From NCBI GenBank assembly GCA_026168455.1, contig CM047431.1, positions 8,206,943-8,270,942 on the forward strand: a stretch of DNA of 64,000 nucleotides, in the 5' to 3' direction. Source of the stretch: Theocolax elegans. Its lineage: Eukaryota; Arthropoda; Insecta; Hymenoptera; Cerocephalidae. Each line of letters begins with the position of its first letter. Within the stretch, counting starts at the first letter, position 1. The translations under genes and the position numbers were made by a program. The notes beneath the pieces are model-generated. The model did no database searches. It was not told the origin of the DNA and saw nothing but the letters and a program-made list of their open reading frames with translations. Positions 43,301-55,300 of the stretch are shown here, piece by piece.

Positions 43301-46300
43301 GTTTTAATTGCCTGTCTGCTAGGTTGAATTTTGCAATAGTAAATCTCTCTTTCCCGGGTTATTTAATTTCGATTACCTGTCTGCTAGGTTGAATTTTGCA
43401 ATATTAAATCTCTCTTTTCTGTGTTATTTGGTTTTAATTGCCTGTCTGCTAGGTTGAATTTTGCAATAGTAAATCTCTCTTTCCCGGGTTATTTAATTTC
43501 GATTACCTGTCTGCTAGGTTGAATTTTGCAATATTAAATCTCTATCCCGGGTTATTTGGTTTCAATTACCAGTCTGCTAGGTTGAATTTTACAATTTTAA
43601 ATCCCTCTTTCCCGGGTCATTTGGTTTCAATTGCCAGTCTGCTAGGTTGAATTTTGCAATATTAAATCTCTCTTTCCCGGGTTATTTGGTTTCAACTGCC
43701 TGTCTGCTAGGTTGAATTTTGCAATATTAAATCTCTCTTTCCCGGGTAATTTGGTTTAAGCTGACCGTCTGCTAGGTTGAATTTTGCAATATTAAATCTC
43801 TCTTTTCTGGGTTATTTGGTTTTAATTGCCTGTCTGCTAGGTTGAATTTTGCAATAGTAAATCTCTCTTTCCCGGGTTATTTAATTTCGATTACCTGTCT
43901 GCTAGGTTGAATTTTGCAATATTAAATCTCTATCCCGGGTTATTTGGTTTCAATTACCAGTCTGCTAGGTTGAATTTTACAATTTTAAATCCCTCTTTCC
44001 CGGGTCATTTGGTTTCAATTGCCAGTCTGCTAGGTTGAATTTTGCAATATTAAAACCATCTTACCCGGGTTATTTAATTTCGATTACCTGTCTGCTAGGT
44101 TGAATTTTGCAATATTAAATCTCTATCCCGGGTTATTTGGTTTCAATTACCAGTCTGCTAGGTTGAATTTTACAATTTTAAATCCCTCTTTCCCGGGTCA
44201 TTTGGTTTCAATTGCCAGTCTGCTAGGTTGAATTTTGCAATATTAAAACCATCTTACCCGGGTTATTTGGTTTCAATTGCCTGTCTGCTAGGTTGAATTT
44301 TGCAATATTAAATCTCTCTTTCCCGGGTTATTTGGTTTCAACTGCCTGTCTGCTAGGTTGAATTTTGCAATATTAAATCTCTCTTTCCCGGGTAATTTGG
44401 TTTAAGCTGACCGTCTGCTAGGTTGAATTTTGCAATATTAAATCTCTCTTTTCTGGGTTATTTGGTTTTAATTGCCTGTCTGCTAGGTTGAATTTTGCAA
44501 TAGTAAATCTCTCTTTCCCGGGTTATTTAATTTCGATTACCTGTCTGCTAGGTTGAATTTTGCAATATTAAATCTCTATCCCGGGTTATTTGGTTTCAAT
44601 TACCAGTCTGCTAGGTTGAATTTTACAATTTTAAATCCCTCTTTCCCGGGTCATTTGGTTTCAATTGCCAGTCTGCTAGGTTGAATTTTGCAATATTAAA
44701 ACCATCTTACCCGGGTTATTTGGTTTCAATTGCCTGTCTGCTAGGTTGAATTTTGCAATATTAAATCCCTCTTACCCGGGTTATTTGGTTTCAATTGCCT
44801 GTCTGCTAGGTTGAATTTTGCAATATTAAATCTCTCTTTCCCGGGTTATTTGGTTTAAGCTGCCTGTCTGCTAGGTTGAATTTTGCAATATTAAATCTCT
44901 CTTTCCCGGGTTATTTGGTTTAAGCTGCCTGTCTGCTAGGTTGAATTTTGCAATATTAAATCTCTCTTTCCCGGGTTATTTAATTTCGATTACCTGTCTG
45001 CTAGGTTGAATTTTGCAATATTAAATCCCTCTTACCCGGGTTATTTGGTTTCAATTGCCTGTCTGCTAGGTTGAATTTTGCAATATTAAATCTCTCTTTC
45101 CCGGGTTATTTGGTTTCAACTGCCTGTCTGCTAGGTTGAATTTTGCAATAGTAAATCTCTCTTTCCCGGGTTATTTAATTTCGATTACCTGTCTGCTAGG
45201 TTGAATTTTGCAATATTAAATCTCTATCCCGGGTTATTTGGTTTCAATTACCAGTCTGCTAGGTTGAATTTTACAATTTTAAATCCCTCTTTCCCGGGTC
45301 ATTTGGTTTCAATTGCCAGTCTGCTAGGTTGAATTTTGCAATATTAAAACCATCTTACCCGGGTTATTTGGTTTCAATTGCCTGTCTGCTAGGTTGAATT
45401 TTGCAATATTAAATCTCTCTTTCCCGGGTTATTTGGTTTCAACTGCCTGTCTGCTAGGTTGAATTTTGCAATATTAAATCTCTCTTTCCCGGGTAATTTG
45501 GTTTAAGCTGACCGTCTGCTAGGTTGAATTTTGCAATATTAAATCTCTCTTTTCTGGGTTATTTGGTTTTAATTGCCTGTCTGCTAGGTTGAATTTTGCA
45601 ATAGTAAATCTCTCTTTCCCGGGTTATTTAATTTCGATTACCTGTCTGCTAGGTTGAATTTTGCAATATTAAATCTCTATCCCGGGTTATTTGGTTTCAA
45701 TTACCAGTCTGCTAGGTTGAATTTTACAATTTTAAATCCCTCTTTCCCGGGTCATTTGGTTTCAATTGCCAGTCTGCTAGGTTGAATTTTGCAATATTAA
45801 AACCATCTTACCCGGGTTATTTGGTTTCAATTGCCTGTCTGCTAGGTTGAATTTTGCAATATTAAATCCCTCTTACCCGGGTTATTTGGTTTCAATTGCC
45901 TGTCTGCTAGGTTGAATTTTGCAATATTAAATCTCTCTTTCCCGGGTTATTTGGTTTAAGCTGCCTGTCTGCTAGGTTGAATTTTGCAATATTAAATCTC
46001 TCTTTCCCGGGTTATTTGGTTTAAGCTGCCTGTCTGCTAGGTTGAATTTTGCAATATTAAATCTCTCTTTTCTGGGTTATTTGGTTTTAATTGCCTGTCT
46101 GCTAGGTTGAATTTTGCAATAGTAAATCTCTCTTTCCCGGGTTATTTAATTTCGATTACCTGTCTGCTAGGTTGAATTTTGCAATATTAAATCTCTTTCC
46201 CGGGTTATTTGGTTTCAATTGCCTGTCTGCTAGATCGAATTTTACAATATTAAATCCCTCTATCCTGGGTTATTTGGTTTCAATTACCAGTCTGCTAGGT

Positions 46301-49300
46301 TGAATTTTGCAATATTAAATGTCTCTTTCCCGGGTTATTTGGTTTAAGCTGTCTGTCTGCTAGAATGAAATATTCAATATTAAATCCTTCTAACCCAGGT
46401 TATTTGGTTTATGGTGACTGTCAGCTAGATCGAATATTACAGTTTTAAATCCCTCTTTCCCGGGTTATTTGGTTTCAACTGCCTGTCTGCTAGGTTGAAT
46501 TTTGCAATATTAAATCTCTTTTTCCCGGGTTATTTGGTTTAAGCTGACTGTCTGCTAGGTTGAATTTTGCAATATTAAATCTCTCTTTCCCGGGTTATTT
46601 GGTTTTAATTGCCTGTTTGTAAAATTGAATTATACAATATTAAATCCCTCTTTCCCGGGTTATTTGGTTTAAGCTGCCTGTCTGCTAGGTTGAATTTTGA
46701 AATATTAAATCTCTCTTTCCCGCGTTATTTGGTTTAAGCTGCCTGTCTGCTAGGTTGAATTTTGCAATATTAAATCTCTCTTTCCCGGGTTATTTGGTTT
46801 AAGCTGCCTGTCTGCTAGATTGAATTATACAATATTAAATCCCTCTTTCCCGGGTTATTTGGTTTAAGCTGCCTGTCTGCTAGGTTGAATTTTACAATTT
46901 TAAATCCCTCTTTCCCGGGTTATTTGGTTTAAGCTGCCTGTCTGCTTGGTTCAATCTTACAATATTAAATCTCTCTTTTCTGGGTTATTTGGTTTTAATT
47001 GCCTGTCTGCTAGGTTGAATTTTGCAATATTAAATCTCTCTTTCCCGGGTTATTTGGTTTAAGCTGCCTGTCTGCTAGGTTGAATTTTGCAATATTAAAT
47101 CTCTCTTTCCCGGGTTATTTGGTTTCAACTGCCTGTCTGCTAGGTTGAATTATGCAATATTAAATCTCTCTTTCCCGGGTAATTTGGTTTAAGCTGACCG
47201 TCTGCTAGGTTGAATTTTGCAATATTAAATCTCTCTTTTCTGGGTTATTTGGTTTTAATTGCCTGTCTGCTAGGTTGAATTTTGCAATAGTAAATCTCTC
47301 TTTCCCGGGTTATTTAATTTCGATTACCTGTCTGCTAGGTTGAATTTTGCAATATTAAATCTCTTTCCCGGGTTATTTGGTTTCAATTACCTGTCTGCTG
47401 GATCGAATTTTACAATATTAAATCCCTCTATTCCGGGTTATTTGGTTTAAGCTGACTGTCTGCTAGGTTGAATTTTGCAATATTAAATCTCTCTTTCCCG
47501 GGTTATTGGGTTTTAATTCCCTGTTTGTAAAATTGAATTATACAATATTAAATCCCTCTTTCCCGGGTTATTTGGTTTCAACTGCCTGTCTGCTAGGTTG
47601 AATTATGCAATATTAAATCTCTCTTTCCCGGGTAATTTGGTTTAAGCTGACCGTCTGCTAGGTTGAATTTTGCAATATTAAATCTCTCTTTCCCGGGTTA
47701 TTTGGTTTCAACTGCCTGTCTGCTAGGTTGAATTTTGCAATATTAAATCTCTCTTTCCCGGGTAATTTGGTTTAAGCTGACCGTCTGCTAGGTTGAATTT
47801 TGCAATATTAAATCTCTCTTTTCTGGGTTATTTGGTTTTAATTGCCTGTCTGCTAGGTTGAATTTTGCAATAGTAAATCTCTCTTTCCCGGGTTATTTAA
47901 TTTCGATTACCTGTCTGCTAGGTTGAATTTTGCAATATTAAATCTCTATCCCGGGTTATTTGGTTTCAATTACCAGTCTGCTAGGTTGAATTTTACAATT
48001 TTAAATCCCTCTTTCCCGGGTCATTTGGTTTCAATTGCCAGTCTGCTAGGTTGAATTTTGCAATATTAAAACCATCTTACCCGGGTTATTTTGTTTCAAT
48101 TGCCTGTCTGCTAGGTTGAATTTTGCAATATTAAATCTCTCTTTCCCGGGTTATTTGGTTTCAATTACCAGTCTGCTAGGTTGAATTTTACAATTTTAAA
48201 TCCCTCTTTCCCGGGTCATTTGGTTTCAATTGCCAGTCTGCTAGGTTGAATTTTGCAATATTAAAACCATCTTACCCGGGTTATTTAATTTCGATTACCT
48301 GTCTGCTAGGTTGAATTTTGCAATATTAAATCTCTATCCCGGGTTATTTGGTTTCAATTACCAGTCTGCTAGGTTGAATTTTACAATTTTAAATCCCTCT
48401 TTCCCGGGTCATTTGGTTTCAATTGCCAGTCTGCTAGGTTGAATTTTGCAATATTAAAACCATCTTACCCGGGTTATTTGGTTTCAATTGCCTGTCTGCT
48501 AGGTTGAATTTTGCAATATTAAATCTCTCTTTCCCGGGTTATTTGGTTTCAACTGCCTGTCTGCTAGGTTGAATTTTGCAATATTAAATCTCTCTTTCCC
48601 GGGTAATTTGGTTTAAGCTGACCGTCTGCTAGGTTGAATTTTGCAATATTAAATCTCTCTTTTCTGGGTTATTTGGTTTTAATTGCCTGTCTGCTAGGTT
48701 GAATTTTGCAATAGTAATCTCTCTTTCCCGGGTTATTTGGTTTCAACTGCCTGTCTGCTAGGTTGAATTTTGCAATATTAAATCTCTCTTTCCCGGGTAA
48801 TTTGGTTTAAGCTGACCGTCTGCTAGGTTGAATTTTGCAATATTAAATCTCTCTTTTCTGGGTTATTTGGTTTTAATTGCCTGTCTGCTAGGTTGAATTT
48901 TGCAATAGTAAATCTCTCTTTCCCGGGTTATTTGGTTTCAACTGCCTGTCTGCTAGGTTGAATTTTGCAATATTAAATCTCTCTTTCCCGGGTTATTTGG
49001 TTTAAGCTGACTGTCTGCTAGGTTGAATTTGCAATATTAAATCTCTCTTTCCCGGTTATTTGGTTTTAATTGCCTGTTTGTAAAATTGAATTATACAATA
49101 TTAAATCCCTCTTTCCCGGGTTATTTGGTTTAAGCTGCCTGTCTGCTAGGTTGAATTTTGAAATATTAAATCTCTCTTTCCCGCGTTATTTGGTTTCAAC
49201 TGCCTGTCTGCTAGGTTGAATTTTGCAATATTAAATCTCTCTTTCCCGGGTAATTTGGTTTAAGCTGACCGTCTGCTAGGTTGAATTTTGCAATATTAAA

Positions 49301-52300
49301 TCTCTCTTTTCTGGGTTATTTGGTTTTAATTGCCTGTCTGCTAGGTTGAATTTTGCAATAGTAAATCTCTCTTTCCCGGGTTATTTAATTTCGATTACCT
49401 GTCTGCTAGGTTGAATTTTGCAATATTAAATCTCTATCCCGGGTTATTTGGTTTCAATTACCAGTCTGCTAGGTTGAATTTTACAATTTTAAATCCCTCT
49501 TTCCCGGGTCATTTGGTTTCAATTGCCAGTCTGCTAGGTTGAATTTTGCAATATTAAAACCATCTTACCCGGGTTATTTTGTTTCAATTGCCTGTCTGCT
49601 AGGTTGAATTTTGCAATATTAAATCTCTCTTTCCCGGGTTATTTGGTTTCAACTGCCTGTCTGCTAGGTTGAATTTTGCAATATTAAATCTCTCTTTCCC
49701 GGGTAATTTGGTTTAAGCTGACCGTCTGCTAGGTTGAATTTTGCAATATTAAATCTCTCTTTTCTGGGTTATTTGGTTTTAATTGCCTGTCTGCTAGGTT
49801 GAATTTTGCAATAGTAAATCTCTCTTTCCCGGGTTATTTAATTTCGATTACCTGTCTGCTAGGTTGAATTTTGCAATATTAAATCTCTATCCCGGGTTAT
49901 TTGGTTTCAATTACCAGTCTGCTAGGTTGAATTTTACAATTTTAAATCCCTCTTTCCCGGGTCATTTGGTTTCAATTGCCAGTCTGCTAGGTTGAATTTT
50001 GCAATATTAAAACCATCTTACCCGGGTTATTTAATTTCGATTACCTGTCTGCTAGGTTGAATTTTGCAATATTAAATCTCTATCCCGGGTTATTTGGTTT
50101 CAATTACCAGTCTGCTAGGTTGAATTTTACAATTTTAAATCCCTCTTTCCCGGGTCATTTGGTTTCAATTGCCAGTCTGCTAGGTTGAATTTTGCAATAT
50201 TAAAACCATCTTACCCGGGTTATTGGTTTCAATTGCCTGTCTGCTAGGTTGAATTTTGCAATATTAAATCTCTCTTTCCCGGGTTATTTGGTTTTCAACT
50301 GCCTGTCTGCTAGGTTGAATTTTGCAATATTAAATCTCTCTTTCCCGGGTAAGTTGGTTTAAGCTGACCGTCTGCTAGGTTGAATTTTGCAATATTAAAT
50401 CTCTCTTTTCTGGGTTATTTGGTTTTAATTGGCCTGTCTGCTAGGTTGAATTTTGCAATAGTAAATCTCTCTTTCCCGGTTATTTGGTTTCAACTGCCTG
50501 TCTGCTAGGTTGAATTTTGCAATATTAAATCTCTCTTTCCCGGGTAATTTGGTTTAAGCTGACCGTCTGCTAGGTTGAATTTTGCAATATTAAATCTCTC
50601 TTTTCTGGGTTATTTGGTTTTAATTGCCTGTCTGCTAGGTTGAATTTTGCAATAGTAAATCTCTCTTTCCCGGGTTATTTAATTTCGATTACCTGTCTGC
50701 TAGGTTGAATTTTGCAATATTAAATCTCTATCCCGGGTTATTGGTTTCAATTACCAGTCTGCTAGGTTGAATTTTACAATTTTAAATCCCTCTTTCCCGG
50801 GTCATTTGGTTTCAATTGCCAGTCTGCTAGGTTGAATTTTGCAATATTAAATCCATCTTACCCGGGTTATTTGGTTTCAATTGCCTGTCTGCTAGTTTGA
50901 ATTTTGCAATATTAAATCTCTCTTTCCCGGGTTATTTGGTTTAAAGTGACTGTCTGCTAGGTTGAATTTTGCAATATTAAATCTCTCTTTCCCGGGTAAT
51001 TTGGTTTAAGCTGACCGTCTGCTAGGTTGAATTTTGCAATATTAAATCTCTCTTTTCTGGGTTATTTGGTTTTAATTGCCTGTCTGCTAGGTTGAATTTT
51101 GCAATAGTAAATCTCTCTTTCCGGGTTATTTGGTTTCAACTGCCTGTCTGCTAGGTTGAATTTTGCAATATAAATCTCTCTTTCCCGGGTTATTTGGTTT
51201 AAGCTGACTGTCTGCTAGGTTGAATTTTGCAATATTAAATCTCTCTTTCCCGGGTTATTTGGTTTTAATTGCCTGTTTGTAAAATTGAATTATACAATAT
51301 TAAATCCCTCTTTCCCGGGTTATTTGGTTTAAGCTGCCTGTCTGCTAGGTTGAATTTTGCAATATTAAATCTCTCTTTCCCGCGTTATTTGGTTTAAGCT
51401 GCCTGTCTGCTAGGTTGAATTTTGCAATATTAAATCTCTCTTTCCCGTGTTATTTGGTTTTTAAGCTGCCTGTCTGCTAGATTGAATTATACAATATTAA
51501 ATCCCTCTTTCCCGGGTTATTTGGTTTAAGCTGCCTGTCTGCTAGGTTGAATTTTACCATTTTAACTCCCTCTTTCCCGGGTTATTTGGTTTAAGCTGCC
51601 TGTCTGCTTGGTTCATCTACAATATTAAATATCTCTTTTCTGGGTATTGGTTTTAAATTGCCTGTCTGCTAGGTTGAATTTTGCAATATTAAATCTCTCT
51701 TTCCGGGTTATTTGGTTTAAGCTGCTGTCTGCTAGGTTGAATTTTGCAATATTAAATCTCTCTTTCCGGGTTATTTGGTTTCAACTGCCTGTCTGCTAGT
51801 TGAATGTTTGCCAATATTAAATCTCTCTTCCCGGGTAATTGGTTTAAGCTGACTGTCTGCTAGGGTGAATTTGCAATATTAAATCTCTCTTTCCCGGGTT
51901 ATTTTGGTTTTAATTGCCTGTTTGTAAAATTGAATTATACAATATTAAATCCCTCTTTCCGGGTTATTTGGTTTAAGCTGCTGTCTGCTAGGTTGAATTT
52001 TGAAATGTTAAATCTCTCTTTCCCGCGTTATTTGGTTTAAGCTGCCTGTCTGCTAGGTTGAATTTTGCAATATTAAATCTCTCTTTCCGGGTTATTGGTT
52101 TAGCTGCTGTCTGCTAGATTGAATTATACAATATTAAATCCTCTTTCCGGGTTATTTGGTTTAAGCTGCCTGTCTGCTAGGTTGAATTTACATTTTAATA
52201 CCTCTTTCCCGGGTTATTTGGTTTAAGCTGCCTGTCTGCTTGGTTCAATCTTACAATATTAAATCTCTCTTTCTGGGTTATTTGGTTTTAATTGCCTGTC

Positions 52301-55300
52301 TGCTAGGTTGAATTTTGCAATATTAAATCTCTTTCCGGGTTATTTGGTTTAAGCTGCCTGTCTGCTAGGTTGAATTTGCAATATTAAATCTCTCTTCCGG
52401 GTATTTGGTTTCAACTGCCTGTCTGCTAGGTTGAATTTGCAATATTAAATCTCTCTTTCCCGGGTAATTTGGTTTAAGCTGACCGTGCTAGGTTGAATTT
52501 TGCAATATTAAATCTCTTTTCTGTGTATTGGTTTTAATTGCCTGTCTGCTAGGTTGAATTTTGCAATAGTAAATCTCTCTTTCCCGGGTTATTAATTCGA
52601 TTACCTGTCTGCTAGGTTGAATTTGCAATATTAATCTCTTTTCCGGGTTATTTGGTTTCAATTACCTGTCTGCTAGATCGAATTTTACAATATTAAATCC
52701 CTCTATCCCGGGTTATTTGGTTTAAGCTGACTGTCTGCTAGGTTGAATTTTGCAATATTAAATCTCTCTTTCCCGGGTTATTGGGTTTTAATTCCCTGTT
52801 TGTAAAATTGAATTATACAATATTAAATCCCTCTTTCCCGGGTTATTTGGTTTAAGCTGCCTGTCTGCTTGGTTCAATTTTACAATTTAAATCTCTCTTT
52901 TCTGGGTTATTTGGATTTAATTGCCTGTCTGCTAGGTTGAATTTTGCAATATAAATGTCTCTTTCCCGGGTTATATGGTTTCAATTGCCTGTCTGCTAGA
53001 TCGAATTTTACAATATTAAATCCCTCTATCCGGGTTATTTGGTTTCAATTACCAGTCTGCTAGGTGAATTTTGCAATATTAAATGTCTCTTTCCCGGGTT
53101 ATTTGGTTTAAGCTGCCTGTCTGCTAAAATGAAATATCAATATTAAATCCTCTAACCCAGGTTATTTGGTTTAAGGTGACTGTCAGCTAGATCGAATTTT
53201 ACAGTTTTAAATCCCACTTTCCCGGGTTATTTGGTTTCAACTGCTGTCTGCTAGGTTGAATTTGCAATATTAAATCTCTCTTCCCGGGTAATTTTTTTAA
53301 GCTGACCGTCTGCTAGGTTGAATTTTACAGTTTAAATCCCACTTTCCGGGTATTTGGTTTCAACTGCCTGTCTGCTAGGTTGAATTTTGCAATATTAAAT
53401 CTCTCTTTCCCGGGTATTTGGTTTCAACTGCCTGTCTGCTAGGTTGAATTTTGCATATTAAATCTCTCTTTCCCGGGTTATTTGGTTTAATGACCGTCTG
53501 CTAGGTTGAATTTGCAATATTAAATCTCTCTTTCGGGTTATTTGGTTTTAATTGCCTGTCTGCTAGGTTGAATTTTGCAATAGTAAATCTCTTTCCGGGT
53601 TATTTGGTTTAAGCTGCCTGTCTGCTAGGTTGAATTTTGCAATTAAATCTCTTTCCCGGGTTATTTGGTTTAAGCTGCCGTCTGCTAGGTTGAATTTTGC
53701 AATATTAAATCTCTCTTTCGGGTTATTTGGTTTTAATTGCCGTCTGCTAGGTGAATTTTGCAATATTAAATCTCTCTTTCCGGGTTTTGGTTTAATTGCC
53801 TGTCTGCTAGGTTGAATTTTGCAATATTAAATCTCTCTTTCCCGGGTTATTTGGTTCAATGCCTGTCTGCTAGGTTGAATTTTGCAATTAAATCTCTCTT
53901 TCCGGGTATTTGGTTTAGCTGACCGTTCTGCTAGGTTGAATTTTGCAATATTTAAATCTCTCTTTCTGTGTATTGGTTTTAATTGCCTGTCTGCTAGGTG
54001 AATTTTGCAATAGTAAATCTTCTCCCGGGTTATTTAATTTCGATACCTGTCTGCTAGGTTGAATTTTGCAATATTAAATCTCTTTCTGTGTTATTTGGTT
54101 TTAATTACCAGTCTGCTAGGTTGAATTTTGCAATAGTAAATCTCTCTTTCCCGGGTTATTTAATTTCGATTACCTGTCTGCTAGGTTGAATTTTTCAATA
54201 TTAAATCTCTTTCCCGGGTTATTTGGTTTCAATTGCCTGTCTGCTAGATCGAATTTTACAATATTAAATCCCTCTATCCCGGGTTATTTGGTTTCAATTA
54301 CCAGTCTGCTAGGTTGAATTTTGCAATATTAAATGTCTCTTTCCCGGGTTATTTGGTTTAAGCTGTCTGTCTGCTAGAATGAAATATTTAATATTAAATC
54401 CCTCTAACCCAGGTTATTTGGATTAAGGTGACTGTCAGCTAGATCGAATATTACAGTTTTAAATCCCTCTTTCCCGGGTTATTTGTTTTCAACTGCCTGT
54501 CTGCTTGGTTGAATATTGCAATATTAAATCTCTCTTTCCCGGGTTATTTGGTTTAAGCTGACTGTATGCTAGGTTGAATTTTGCAATATTAAATCTCTCT
54601 TTCCCGGGTTATTTGTTTTTAATTGCCTGTTTGTAAAATTGAATTATACAATATTAAATCCCTCTAACCCAGGTTATTTGGATTAAGGTGACTGTCAGCT
54701 AGATCGAATATTACAGTTTTAAATCCCTCTTTCCCGGGTTATATGGTTTCAATTGCCTGTCTGCTAGATCGAATTTTACAATATTAAATCCCTCTATCCC
54801 GGGTTATTTGGTTTCAAATGCCTGTCTGCTAGATCGAATTTTACAATATTAAATCCCTCTATCACGGGTTATTTGGTTTCAAGTGTCTGTCTGCTAGATC
54901 GAATTTTACAATTTTAAATCCCTCTTTCCCGGGTCATTTGGTTTCAATTGCCAGTCTGCTAGGTTGAATTTTGCAATATTAAATCTCTCTTTCCCGGGTT
55001 ATTTGGTTTAAGCTGCCTGTCTGCTTGGTTGAATTTTGCAATATTAAATCTCTCTTTTCTGGGTTATTTGGTTTAAGCTGCCTGTCTGCTAGGTTGAATT
55101 TTGCAATATTAAATCTCTCTTTCCCGGGTTATTTGGTTTAAGCTGCCTGTCTGCTAGGTTGAATTTTACAATATTAAATCCCTCTATCCCGGGTTATTTG
55201 GTTTCAATTACCAGTCTGCTAGGTTGAATTTTGCAATATTAAATCTCTCTTTCCCGTGTTATTTGTTTTTAATTGCCTGTTTGTAAAATTGAATTATACA

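Noticed and set aside
53563..53815. Open frames of 60-66 codons on both strands inside the satellite
   Set aside because: They exist only where single-base deletions changed the frame of the monomers; they are repeats of satellite sequence.
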